Origin: CAZPUI01 sp964415525
Lineage (GTDB): Bacteria; Acidobacteriota; Holophagae; Holophagales; Holophagaceae
Direction of reading: 5' to 3'
Assembly: GCA_964415525.1 (NCBI GenBank)
Contig: CAYQAS010000076.1
Span: 1 to 20,485 of the forward strand
DNA length: 20,485 bases
The notes below the pieces were generated by a model. It saw only the letters and a program-made list of their open reading frames with translations. It was not told where the DNA came from and did not search any database. Positions 1 to 7,189 of the stretch are shown here, piece by piece. Position numbers and translations under genes: made by a program. Each line of letters starts with the position of its first letter. The first letter of the stretch is position 1.

Positions 1-107
1 GCGAGTTCGCCGTCACCCGTGAACGCATCCGGCAGATCGAGTCCAAGGCCCTGCGTAAGATCCGTCACCCGCGGTATTCCAAGACGCTCAAAGCGTTCCT
101 AGGCTAG
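1..107 (+). CDS. rpoD: RNA polymerase primary sigma factor RpoD, C-terminal end (partial)
   Basis: Only the last 34 codons are in the window, read in frame from base 3 to the TAG at 105-107. The peptide contains TRERIRQIESKALRKIRHP, the hallmark helix-turn-helix end of region 4.2 of group 1 sigma-70 factors, which contacts the -35 element of promoters. The tail (RYSKTLKAFLG) is close to the usual RpoD end, so the gene finishes normally. A strong hairpin follows 40 bases downstream. Bases 59-90 of this gene reappear, with one mismatch, at 442-473. The rest of the gene lies to the left of the window. Confidence 0.95.
   Translation, partial: EFAVTRERIRQIESKALRKIRHPRYSKTLKAFLG
59..90 (+). repeat. 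Direct repeat, copy A (inside rpoD 3' end)
   Basis: The 32 bases encoding the IRHPRYSKTL part of RpoD recur at 442-473 with one difference (t65 versus c448). Matching 31 of 32 bases at a distance of 383 bp is far beyond chance in the same orientation. Confidence 0.9.
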
Positions 108-147
108 TCAGGGGTCCACCGCTTGAATGGGACGACGGATTTGTGAG

Positions 148-171
148 CGAAGGCCCCGAAAGGGGCCTTCG
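148..171 (+). terminator. Rho-independent-type terminator after rpoD
   Basis: A perfect 10-bp stem (cgaaggcccc / ggggccttcg) is closed by a stable GAAA tetraloop, 40 nt after the rpoD stop. The T tract is weak (ttctgccgttt), but the hairpin is very stable and correctly placed. Confidence 0.8.
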
Positions 172-441
172 TTCTGCCGTTTGGACATTTCTGGATCTGG
201 CAGGGATCTGGGCTCCGAACAGGGAAAGTGCTCCCTTCAGCGGTGGATGCCTTTCATCCCATTTATCCCTGTTCCAACTTCTTTCAAAAGAATGTTTAAC
301 AAGGATGAATGAGATGAAATGGATAACAGCAAGCAGGCGTTGCCTGCCCTGGCATTCCGTGCTTGGGAGAGCTTGGGAGGGGCCGCTGTGACCTGGCGGC
401 CAAATGTCCTAACTCCAGACATCCCGAAGGGATGCGAACAC

Positions 442-473
442 GATCCGCCACCCGCGGTATTCCAAGACGCTCA
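442..473 (+). repeat. Direct repeat, copy B (displaced rpoD 3'-end fragment)
   Basis: Second copy of the 32-bp rpoD segment, outside any gene. It lacks the last rpoD codons (KAFLG and stop), so it is a partial copy and not a functional gene end. It could be a scar of integration at rpoD, a slipped-strand duplication, or a remnant of a second sigma gene. No integrase is visible nearby. Confidence 0.9.
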
Positions 474-600
474 CCATCCGACCGGAGCGGAGCGAAATGG
501 GGAGGGGCGGCATCGACAACACCGATGGCCAGGGCGAAACCCTGAGAGCCGGGGCGCTCCCGGGCTAACCCGCAGGCGGCTGGATTTGGACGGTCGGGCA

Positions 601-606
601 TAGAAT
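601..606 (+). promoter_or_regulatory. Candidate -10 box for a leaderless transcript
   Basis: TAGAAT lies exactly 5 nt before the ATG at 612. This would place the transcription start at or next to the start codon. No Shine-Dalgarno sequence precedes this ATG, and no convincing -35 box is seen. The same arrangement occurs at radA. Confidence 0.4.
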
Positions 607-611
607 GGGCC

Positions 612-1526
612 ATGCTCCCTTCCATTCTCTCTGCCTGGATGGCCCTGGTTTCTCCGCCCGGGGAACTGGCAGCCCTGGAGGCGCGCGATCGAAGTCTGCC
701 CGAGGCTTGGAGTGTCGAACGGTGCAAGGCCGTGTCGATGATTCGGGCAGATCTCCTTCAATTGCTGGATGCGGATCGGTTCGTCACGGCGGAGGCGCTG
801 CGCCGGGCAGCCTTTCTCAGTCATCCCTCCGTGGAATATTTCACGGCGTGCCGCCAGCACTACGAACTGTTACTCGCGGCCGTGGCCCTTGGAGATGAGC
901 CGGCGGCCCGGTATATCGATCGAGCCTGGGATGGCTTGGTCACCGCCACGGGCCGGAGGCCCCGCGTGAGTAAAGGTCAAGTCCCTGGCTACGCCGAAGG
1001 CCATGTTGCCGCCCCTACGGCCCAGGTGGTGAGGACTGTGATGGCCAAACCCCTGGCCTGCCGCGATCGGGCGGCTTTCCTTCCTTCCCACTCGCAGCTC
1101 AAGCGCATGTGGGAGGCCGACCAGATATGCCGGAACCAGGACTGGAAGACGATGGCGCCGGTTCAGCGGGAGGCGTCCGTCTGGGCAACCTGGAGGAGGC
1201 GGAAGGCCCTGCGGAGGTTGCTGGACCGGGTAGCCCTGCTGAACGCCGCTGACATGATCCGGGCGGCGCAGGTCATGCAGCTTGGCAACTGGTACGAGGA
1301 CAACGCCCTGGCCCACGAACTCGCCGTCTGTGCGATGCTCCTGGCCCCCGGGGCTGACCAAGGGCTTCTGGCTCAGACCTACGACCGTCTCCTCTGGACC
1401 ATGGGGCAACCTCAACGCTTGGGGACTCAGCGCCAAAACTCCGGGGAGCCCGTCATCACGGACTCCTCGGGTTTCAACGACACCCTGCGAAAGGCGTTCG
1501 GGCAGCTCCCCCGAGCGCGGGAATGA
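612..1526 (+). CDS. Uncharacterised 304-aa protein, DUF6624-like C-terminal half
   Basis: Encodes 304 residues with no signal peptide or membrane segment, so probably cytoplasmic. The C-terminal half (about residues 205-273) has a helical pattern, AADMIRAAQVMQLGN..ED..LAHELAV followed by YDRLLWTMGQPQRLGTQ. It recalls a widespread bacterial family of unknown function (DUF6624-like) with the same AA..IMQHG, LAHELA and PQ.FGTQ signatures; this is pattern memory, not a search result. The N-terminal 200 residues are not recognised. The ATG at 612 has no ribosome binding site and sits 5 nt after TAGAAT, which suggests a leaderless message. The stop codon (1524-1526) directly abuts the stop codon of the opposing gene. 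Function unknown. Confidence 0.75.
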   Translation: MLPSILSAWMALVSPPGELAALEARDRSLPEAWSVERCKAVSMIRADLLQLLDADRFVTAEALRRAAFLSHPSVEYFTACRQHYELLLAAVALGDEPAARYIDRAWDGLVTATGRRPRVSKGQVPGYAEGHVAAPTAQVVRTVMAKPLACRDRAAFLPSHSQLKRMWEADQICRNQDWKTMAPVQREASVWATWRRRKALRRLLDRVALLNAADMIRAAQVMQLGNWYEDNALAHELAVCAMLLAPGADQGLLAQTYDRLLWTMGQPQRLGTQRQNSGEPVITDSSGFNDTLRKAFGQLPRARE

Positions 1527-2438
1527 CTACGCCTGCTGCGCCAACCAGTAGATCGCGGTGCGATCGGCGGTCCAGGCAGGGGTGATGGTGGGAACCACCA
1601 GGCAGGCCTCTTCCAGGCTGCCGGGCTGGGGCTCGTCCACCGTGCGGCGGGGGCGCTTGGTCTTGGCCACCAGGAGGGCCTCCACATGGGGGTTGCGGCG
1701 ACGCACCAGCTCCAGGTGATCCCGTGCCGCCTCGGTGTCGCCGAGCAGCACCTTCGCGAGGATCCGAACCCACGCCATGGTGAGGGAACTGTCGCCGGGA
1801 TAGCGCTCCACCATCGCCAACAGGTCCTTGGCCTGGCCGGTGGCCGCGTAGAGGTGGGCCAGCTGGTAGCGGGCGCCGATGTGGTCTGCCAGATCCAGTC
1901 GGAGCGCCTCTTCCAGCACCTTGATGGCCATGCGCTTGCGCTGGGCGCGCACGAGGGCGGCGGCCAGGGTGAGGCGGAGCCGCAGGTGGGGACGGAGCTT
2001 CAGGGCGGCGTGGAACCGACCATTCCAAGTTCGCAGGAGGAACGCATCCAGGGCGCCATGCACTTCCCGCAGCAGCACCTTCAGAGCCTCGGCCTGCTCC
2101 ATGGGCTTGGTGTTGCCGGTGGCAGCGAGGACGGTCAGGGCGTCCAGACACTGGCTGTCGTGTTCCATAGCGGACAGGGCCAGGGCGCGGGAGGCTTCCG
2201 GATCACCGGTCTCAAGGGCCTGATAGGCCAGCTCCTGGGCGGTCTCACGGGGATCCTCGCCGAGTTCGCTGCGAACCTCGTCCAGGTTGCGGCCTTCGAG
2301 GTTCGCGAGGCAGGCGGCTTCTTCTTCGCGGGTGGCAAACGTCCAGCTTCCCTGGAGCCGAGCTCCAAGGCGAAGCAGGCGCTCCGCATCGAACATCCGG
2401 TGGGGCCGGGATTCCGGCTGGATCGTGGCGTCTGTCAT
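1527..2438 (-). CDS. TPR-like helical repeat protein, 303 aa
   Basis: Encodes 303 residues, predominantly alanine- and leucine-rich helices in tandem pairs across about residues 65-245 (for example ALETGDPEASRALALSAMEH and QLAHLYAATGQAKDLLAMVE). This is the spacing expected of tetratricopeptide-like repeats, which usually act as protein-protein scaffolds. The end (GSLEEACLVVPTITPAWTAD, then WL) resembles the tails of other bacterial TPR proteins. No signal peptide or membrane helix is present. The start is supported by a GAGGGGAA ribosome binding site 4 nt before the ATG. It lies 53 nt downstream of the peptidase gene on the same strand, so the two could be co-transcribed. Specific role unknown. 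Confidence 0.85.
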   Translation of the reverse strand: MTDATIQPESRPHRMFDAERLLRLGARLQGSWTFATREEEAACLANLEGRNLDEVRSELGEDPRETAQELAYQALETGDPEASRALALSAMEHDSQCLDALTVLAATGNTKPMEQAEALKVLLREVHGALDAFLLRTWNGRFHAALKLRPHLRLRLTLAAALVRAQRKRMAIKVLEEALRLDLADHIGARYQLAHLYAATGQAKDLLAMVERYPGDSSLTMAWVRILAKVLLGDTEAARDHLELVRRRNPHVEALLVAKTKRPRRTVDEPQPGSLEEACLVVPTITPAWTADRTAIYWLAQQA

Positions 2439-2491
2439 GGCTTCCCCTCGCGTGTTCCTCGGAACGGCGCAGGGATCAGGTTAACACGGCG

Positions 2492-4153
2492 CTACTCGGC
2501 CTTCGGCATGGTGGGCAGCTGGGCAGGGGCTGCCGGAACCGTCGCCGGAAGATCGCCCACGGCGAGGATCGGGAAGCGGGGCGGTTCGCCCCACATGCCC
2601 CGGCCGCGCACCAGGGAGCTGTGGAAGACCCCCCAATGGACGAGGCCGTCGTCGCTCCGGGGATCCAGCAGGTAGAAGGCGAGGCGACCCTGGGGCTGGT
2701 TCAGGGGCACGTAGAGGGCGCGATCGAGGTCCTGGGGACGCCAGGGCATGGTGACGCGCTGGGAAGGCACCGGCTCGGCCTTGAACGTACCGGACAGGGT
2801 CAGGCCGAAGACACCCTGGTAGGCATCCTTGGCAAGTTCTCGGGCCGATTCGTGGAAGTGCATCACCGGCACGCCTTTGGGACGTGCGGTTCCGGGCAGG
2901 ACGCGGATGCCGTGGGTCTCCAGCAGCACCCGGACATCCGCGGCATGCGCCCCATCCACCAGGTAGCCGTCCGGCGCGGGAACGAACGCCTTGGGCAGGA
3001 TGCTCGTCATGATGGGGATCGTGAAGCTCTGGCGGCCCTTCTCTCCGATGACGCGGTTCTGCGCGTCCCGCAGCGGGATGAAGGCCTCGATGGCGGCCTT
3101 TTCCGTCTCGGCGGGATCGGCCTTCAGGGGCAGGGTCGGGCGTCCCTTGGCCCAGGCGGCGGTCCAGGTGGTTTCAGCCCGGCCGATCTGGGCCTTCACG
3201 TCGGCGGGGCGGGCCGCGGCCCAATGCAGGCAACCCAGGACGAAGCGGCGGGTGATCTCGATGCGTTCTGGGTAGGTCTTGTAGACGAATGCCTCGGAGA
3301 GGATGCCCAGGCGATGGCGCAGGGCGGGGTAGTTGGCGAGGTAGCGGGGGCGCGGGTCGAAGGACTCCCAGCTCGTGGGCGTGCCGCCGTTGCGCGCGGG
3401 CTCGCCGCCGCCGAAATCGCCGTAGTCGAAGGTGGGCAGGCCCTCGCTCTTCAGCTTCGCCTGCACTTCGCGGAGCATCCGGCGGTTGAAGGCCATCAGC
3501 TCGGGATCGCCTCCGGCCACCGTGGCAGGCGCGTGGGTGAGGCTGAACGTGTGATAGCTGCCGTTGGTAGTATGCAGATCCAGCACGAGATGGGGGTCGA
3601 AGTCGCGCTCCATGGCCAGGAAGAATCTGGTGCTGGCGGCGGAGGCCTTCATCAGGTCGCGGTTCAGGTCCAGGCCGAGCAGGTTCTCGCGCCGCCCCAC
3701 GCCGCCCTCGGGGTTCGGCTGATGCTTGCGGATGGCCGGATCCAGCGCATCCGTGCCATCGGCGTTGTAGGTAGGCATGAACACGAAGTCCACCGTCCGG
3801 CGCAGTTCAGGGTATGTGCCCTGAAGGAGCTCCCGCACCAGCTGCTGGATGGCTTCCTTGCCTTCGACCTCGCCCGCGTGGATGTTGCCGTTCAGGTAGA
3901 CCCGGAGTGGTTCCTTGCCGGTGGCCGGCAGCCGCCAAGCCAGGAGCGGCGTGCCTCCCTCTGCCGCCAGGGGCGCGCCCTTGGGGTGGTACGGCTTCAA
4001 CTCCGGGCAGCGCTTCGCCAGGGCCGTCATGTAGGTCTGCACGTCCGCCACGGTGCTGGTGCGGGTGTGGCTCGTCGCCTCGGGAACGGTGCGCGGCCAG
4101 TCCCCGGCGGCGAGGAGGGCGGTGGTGGCGAAGAGGCAACTGCGCAGGTACAT
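2492..4153 (-). CDS. Secreted M14-family zinc carboxypeptidase
   Basis: Encodes 553 residues. Family M14 metallopeptidases hydrolyse C-terminal or peptidoglycan-type peptide bonds using one zinc ion. Visible motifs: NGNIHAGEVEGKE, with zinc ligands His92 and Glu95; LDLNRD (161-166), with the substrate-binding Asn-Arg pair; DLHTTNGS, with third zinc ligand His194; and SEAFVYKTY, with catalytic Glu287. All the key residues are therefore present. A short hydrophobic N-terminus (residues 4-16) looks like a signal peptide, so the enzyme probably acts outside the cytoplasm. About 230 residues follow the catalytic domain and are not recognised; they may be beta-rich. The start codon lies only 5 nt after a perfect 17-bp hairpin whose 3' arm supplies the only Shine-Dalgarno-like sequence (GGGG), which makes initiation unusual. 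Substrate unknown. Confidence 0.92.
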   Translation of the reverse strand: MYLRSCLFATTALLAAGDWPRTVPEATSHTRTSTVADVQTYMTALAKRCPELKPYHPKGAPLAAEGGTPLLAWRLPATGKEPLRVYLNGNIHAGEVEGKEAIQQLVRELLQGTYPELRRTVDFVFMPTYNADGTDALDPAIRKHQPNPEGGVGRRENLLGLDLNRDLMKASAASTRFFLAMERDFDPHLVLDLHTTNGSYHTFSLTHAPATVAGGDPELMAFNRRMLREVQAKLKSEGLPTFDYGDFGGGEPARNGGTPTSWESFDPRPRYLANYPALRHRLGILSEAFVYKTYPERIEITRRFVLGCLHWAAARPADVKAQIGRAETTWTAAWAKGRPTLPLKADPAETEKAAIEAFIPLRDAQNRVIGEKGRQSFTIPIMTSILPKAFVPAPDGYLVDGAHAADVRVLLETHGIRVLPGTARPKGVPVMHFHESARELAKDAYQGVFGLTLSGTFKAEPVPSQRVTMPWRPQDLDRALYVPLNQPQGRLAFYLLDPRSDDGLVHWGVFHSSLVRGRGMWGEPPRFPILAVGDLPATVPAAPAQLPTMPKAE

Positions 4154-4158
4154 GAAAA

Positions 4159-4199
4159 CCCCGGGACGATACCTCTTAGGATGAGGTATCGTCCCGGGG
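4159..4199 (-). terminator. Perfect 17-bp hairpin, likely terminator of the membrane gene, abutting the peptidase start
   Basis: The arms at 4159-4175 and 4183-4199 pair perfectly over 17 bp around a 7-nt loop. On the minus strand the hairpin follows the membrane gene's stop by 9 nt and is followed by TTTTC, the form of an intrinsic terminator. The peptidase ATG comes 5 nt after the stem, so the structure also occupies that gene's ribosome binding region. Confidence 0.8.
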
Positions 4200-4208
4200 A
4201 ATGACAGC

Positions 4209-4682
4209 CTACTTCGCCTGGAGCGCCGGTGCGGCCATGTTGCTGATGGGTGCGGGCTCCTTGACCTTGCCGCCGTAGGTGCGCTTGGTCATCACCACGA
4301 AGGTGGTCAGCAGGAAAAGACCGATCACCAACAGGGCTCCGCCGCGCTTGCCTTTGGCGAGGCTCTTGGTGGTGGTTTCAGAGACGCCGAGCAAGATCAC
4401 CACCAGGACGAGCTTGATGTGCAGGTAGTAGGCCGCGAAGGGCTGTTCCAGGTTCTTGAGCTTCATCCCGAGGATCACGAGCCCGGTGATGAAGGCGAAG
4501 CGGAAGCCCCAGGTCACGACCTTGCGCCACAAGGCGGCGGAGAGGCCCTTGTAGGCGGGATCGGATTCCTCGAGCCCCAGCAGCAGCAGGCACACCATGG
4601 CACCACCGCCCCCGAGGACGAAGGAGATGAGGTGCACCCACTTGAGGATGTCAGTTGCGATGAAGGCAGGCATGGTCACCAT
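4209..4682 (-). CDS. Small four-helix integral membrane protein, 157 aa
   Basis: Encodes 157 residues with four hydrophobic segments at about residues 14-36, 55-73, 84-102 and 114-132. Helix 1 carries His17 (KWVHLISFVLGGG) and helix 3 carries His88 (YYLHIKLVLVV). A His in each of two helices within a four-helix bundle recalls haem-binding or HemJ/CopD-type membrane proteins, but similarity is too thin to name a family. A Met at codon 4 (position 4673) is an alternative start; neither ATG has a strong ribosome binding site. A strong hairpin terminator follows 9 nt after the stop. Function unknown; a role in redox or metal handling is only a guess. Confidence 0.75.
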   Translation of the reverse strand: MVTMPAFIATDILKWVHLISFVLGGGGAMVCLLLLGLEESDPAYKGLSAALWRKVVTWGFRFAFITGLVILGMKLKNLEQPFAAYYLHIKLVLVVILLGVSETTTKSLAKGKRGGALLVIGLFLLTTFVVMTKRTYGGKVKEPAPISNMAAPALQAK

Positions 4683-4782
4683 CCAGAGAAAGAGGAATGG
4701 CCCCGAGTCTATCAGCCGACGAGGGGGCGTCCCTAGTGGCGGGTCATGGTGCCGGTGAGTCGGTCGAGCGCCAACCTGTGCC

Positions 4783-5871
4783 CTACAGCGTGTAGCGGCT
4801 CAGCTCGATGCCTGCGGGGGCGGGCGAGGTACCGCGGTAGACATTCCAGTATTGGGTCTTGGCATCCGTCAGGGCCTGCCAGAGGGGGTGGCCCTTGTCG
4901 GGGCGGTGGTCCGCCAGGATCGTGTTCGCCTCGTCTACCAGTACGAGCCGGTCCGCGCGGTTGAGAATGCCCGCGGTGCCGATGCTGCACACGGCGGCGA
5001 GGCCACCGTTCTGGGCGCGATCCACCAGTTCGCCATAGGTCAGGTTGCGCTCCTCGACCTTCACGCCCGCGTCCTTGAGCAGGGCGGTGATGCCCTGGAT
5101 GGTGACGGAAGGCAGGATCAGCGGGCTCTCGGGGATCTTAACGATGGTGCCGTCGCTGAGGGCGAACAGGGCGCAGGAGCTGTCCCACTCCGTCACGCGG
5201 CGGTCCATCAGGTTGCCGTGGACGTTGTCGTCCAGGAACAGCGCGGCGGCCGCTTCATCCACCACGGTGCGGGCGGCGTCCACCGCCTTCACGCTCATCA
5301 GGTAGTTGCCGCCGAGCTTCAGGCAGCCGGTGCCGTTGCCCGCCACGGCGCGCACGAGTCCGGGCACGACGACGCCGGTGAAGGGCTCGCCCAGGTAGGC
5401 GTCATAGCGGCAGGCCAGGGCGCGGATGCTGGGGCGGGCGGGGAAGGTCACGCCGATGCTCTGCTCCTCGTCCACGGTGAACGGCCGCAGGTAGCCCTGG
5501 GCGCCCATGTCCGCCATCTCTTCCAGGAGGCTCCGCATGCCCGGCTGGCCGAAATAGTCGCGGATGAAGAGGTTCTCCATCTCCGCAATGGTCGGCACCA
5601 GGCCCTGCTGATCGCGGCCCAGGCCGAAGGCCACACCCCGCTGCAGCCGCTCGAGGTTCTTGCGCCAGTTGGCGAAGATCAGCTCGATCTGGCCTTCCGC
5701 GTTGCGCTGGGCATAGAAGCGGATGCCCTCGAAGCAGAGGAAGAGCCCGTAGTGCACCGAGCGGCTGACCGCATAGACCTTGTCATCCGCCCCGGCGTAG
5801 GTGCAGGCCTTCGAGCCCAGCTCGTAGCACACCTGCACATCCGCCCACTTGATGCCCTCGAACTTGGCCAT
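4783..5871 (-). CDS. Class IV aminotransferase, branched-chain aminotransferase type
   Basis: Encodes 362 residues from the ATG at 5871, which is preceded by GGGAGGAG at good spacing. Such enzymes use pyridoxal phosphate to exchange amino groups between branched-chain amino acids and 2-oxoglutarate. Seen here: YGLFLCFEGIRFY near residue 41; the PLP-binding Lys185 in CLKLGGNYLMS; TEWDSSCALFAL (227-238) at the place of the TEVGTMNLF motif; and GTAGILNRADRLV at the place of GTA-PV. The arrangement and length fit the larger, eukaryote-like IlvE subgroup. EWDSS in place of EVGTM and GILNRAD in place of the usual post-GTA residues are departures that may change substrate choice, so the symbol ilvE is withheld. 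Downstream of map, but separated by a 13-bp hairpin. Confidence 0.85.
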   Translation of the reverse strand: MAKFEGIKWADVQVCYELGSKACTYAGADDKVYAVSRSVHYGLFLCFEGIRFYAQRNAEGQIELIFANWRKNLERLQRGVAFGLGRDQQGLVPTIAEMENLFIRDYFGQPGMRSLLEEMADMGAQGYLRPFTVDEEQSIGVTFPARPSIRALACRYDAYLGEPFTGVVVPGLVRAVAGNGTGCLKLGGNYLMSVKAVDAARTVVDEAAAALFLDDNVHGNLMDRRVTEWDSSCALFALSDGTIVKIPESPLILPSVTIQGITALLKDAGVKVEERNLTYGELVDRAQNGGLAAVCSIGTAGILNRADRLVLVDEANTILADHRPDKGHPLWQALTDAKTQYWNVYRGTSPAPAGIELSRYTL

Positions 5872-5909
5872 GGTGGCTCCTCCCGAAACCCTAGAGGAAT
5901 AGCACATGG

Positions 5910-5926
5910 GCCTCGCGATTCGAGGC
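5910..5926. promoter_or_regulatory. Short inverted repeat upstream of the aminotransferase
   Basis: GCCTCG cgatt CGAGGC lies 39 bases upstream of the aminotransferase start. It could be an operator or part of the leader. The evidence is symmetry and position only. Confidence 0.25.
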
Positions 5927-5947
5927 ACAACGCGGGTCGTGGATGCA

Positions 5948-5993
5948 CGAAGCGCACGGAGGGGGCGCCATGGGCCGGGTTCCGTGCGCTTCG
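5948..5993 (-). terminator. 13-bp hairpin between map and the aminotransferase gene
   Basis: The arms cgaagcgcacgga (5948-5960) and tccgtgcgcttcg (5981-5993) are perfectly complementary with a 20-nt loop. The structure begins 16 nt after the map stop. There is no T tract on the minus strand, so termination is probable but not certain. Confidence 0.5.
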
Positions 5994-6009
5994 GTTATTT
6001 GGGACGTGA

Positions 6010-6792
6010 CTACAGCTCGAACTCGGGGTCTGGCAGGCTCAGGATCTCGGTGCCGTCCTTGGTCAGGGCCACGGCGTGCTCGAACTGGGCGCTGATCTGG
6101 CCATCGGCGGTGCGCACGGTCCAGCCGTCCTTCTCCACGACGCAGCGGGGACCGCCGATGTTGAGGATGGGTTCGATGGTGAAGACCATGCCCACTTCCA
6201 TGCGGAATCCGGTGCCGGGGCGCTGATCCGCGAAGACCACCTGGGGATCTTCGTGTAAATCCTTGCCCAGGCCGTGGCCGATGTATTCGCGGACGATGCT
6301 GTAGCCCTCGGCTTCGGCATAGGTCTGGACGGCGGTGGCCATGTCCCCGAGGCGCAGGCCCACGCGGGAGTGCTCCACACCGATCTCCATGGCGCGCTTC
6401 GTCGTGGCGATGAGCCGCGTGGCGGCCTCGCTCACCTTGCCGATGCCCACGGTGAGGCAGGTGTCGCCATGCCAGCCATCCAGCTTGGCGCCGCAGTCGA
6501 TGGCGAGGACATCGCCTTCCTGCAGGATGTAGGCCGTGGGGATGCCATGCACCACGCGATCGTTCACGGAGGTGCAGAGCGTGCCAGGAAAGCCGTGGTA
6601 GCCCTTGAAGTTCGGCGTGCCCCCGTTGGCGCGGATGTACTGTTCGGCGATCTTGTCCAGCTCCAGCAGGGAGACGCCGGGCTTCGCCGCGCGCGCCGCC
6701 ACCCGCAGCGCATTGGCCGCCAGGCGACCGGATTCCCGCAGCTTGTCGATCTCGCGGCGGCTCTTGATTCGAATGTTCTCGCGGATGGGCAC
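6010..6792 (-). CDS. map: Type I methionine aminopeptidase
   Basis: Encodes 260 residues, the usual length for bacterial MetAP, which removes the N-terminal Met from nascent proteins in the cytoplasm. The five metal ligands are visible: Asp99 and Asp110 (DCGAKLDGWHGDT), His173 (YIGHGLGKD), Glu207 (FTIEPIL) and Glu238 (QFEHAVAL). The substrate-binding His82 of the VVHGIP motif is also present. The GTG at 6792 is chosen because GAGGAGGAAG precedes it at short spacing and the protein then begins directly with the family's N-terminal helix (IKSRREIDKLRESG). A longer reading frame to 6930 would run into the divergent lipoprotein gene. Separated from the downstream aminotransferase by a hairpin. 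Confidence 0.97.
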   Translation of the reverse strand: MPIRENIRIKSRREIDKLRESGRLAANALRVAARAAKPGVSLLELDKIAEQYIRANGGTPNFKGYHGFPGTLCTSVNDRVVHGIPTAYILQEGDVLAIDCGAKLDGWHGDTCLTVGIGKVSEAATRLIATTKRAMEIGVEHSRVGLRLGDMATAVQTYAEAEGYSIVREYIGHGLGKDLHEDPQVVFADQRPGTGFRMEVGMVFTIEPILNIGGPRCVVEKDGWTVRTADGQISAQFEHAVALTKDGTEILSLPDPEFEL

Positions 6793-6832
6793 CCTTCCTC
6801 CTCGGAGAGTCCAGTGTACCGGATGCCAGCGG

Positions 6833-6838
6833 TAGAAT
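6833..6838 (+). promoter_or_regulatory. Candidate -10 box for the lipoprotein cluster
   Basis: TAGAAT in the 64-base divergent gap between map and the lipoprotein gene, 18 nt before the ATG. Unlike the two leaderless candidates it is followed by a CGGAGG ribosome binding site (6846-6851). The -35 region is poor. Confidence 0.35.
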
Positions 6839-6856
6839 GCCTCTCCGGAGGTTCCG

Positions 6857-7189
6857 ATGCGCTCTGCCCTTGTTCCGTGCCTGACCCTTGCCACCGTGCT
6901 CTTCGTGGCGTGTGGGCGCGGCATCCCCAAGCCGCCCGCGAATGTACCTGAGGCGGCGCTGTTTGTTCCCGAGGGCGGCCAGGGCTACTTCATCCACTTT
7001 GAGAACGTCACGCAGCTGGGCTGGATGGTGAAGATCTACGATGCCAAGAGCGGCGCCGTGGTTCAGGCGGGCGAGTTCCGCGTCATGGGCCTGGCCCGCG
7101 CCGAAATCCGCCAGAGCGAGGTAATGCGGTGGGACGGTCAGGCCCTTCACCTCAAGGATGGCTCGCAGCTGGTGCCCTGGAAAAAATGA
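6857..7189 (+). CDS. Small lipoprotein, first gene of a three-gene coupled cluster
   Basis: Encodes 110 residues. A basic N-terminus, a hydrophobic stretch (LVPCLTLATVLFVA) and Cys19 in FVACG form a lipoprotein signal peptide, though the lipobox has Phe rather than Leu at -3. The mature part (about 92 residues) looks beta-rich (GYFIHFENVTQLGWMVKIYD) and belongs to no family I recognise. The ATG has a CGGAGG ribosome binding site 5 nt upstream. Its TGA stop overlaps the ATG of the next gene (ATGA), implying translational coupling and a shared function with the two proteins that follow. It diverges from map across 64 bases. Confidence 0.85.
   Translation: MRSALVPCLTLATVLFVACGRGIPKPPANVPEAALFVPEGGQGYFIHFENVTQLGWMVKIYDAKSGAVVQAGEFRVMGLARAEIRQSEVMRWDGQALHLKDGSQLVPWKK

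Larger units (their letters stand above)
108..611. other. Gene-poor stretch between rpoD and the next gene
   Basis: About 500 bases with no convincing gene; the open frames here have no recognisable protein character. It holds the rpoD terminator (148-171), a 6-bp hairpin with a 3-nt loop (CATCCC gaa GGGATG, 420-434), the partial rpoD copy (442-473) that starts 7 bases after that hairpin, and a promoter-like TAGAAT just before the next gene. The stretch looks like scarred sequence rather than a missed gene. Confidence 0.6.

Noticed and set aside
296..727. 143-codon open frame on - in the rpoD downstream stretch
   Set aside because: No ribosome binding site or family resemblance, and it overlaps the start of the 612-1526 gene.
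2621..4204. 527-codon open frame on + opposite the M14 peptidase
   Set aside because: It lies antisense to a gene with full catalytic motifs; its composition is the usual GC-rich antisense shadow, with no family features.
4852..6009. 385-codon open frame on + opposite the aminotransferase
   Set aside because: Antisense shadow; the minus frame has PLP motifs and a ribosome binding site.
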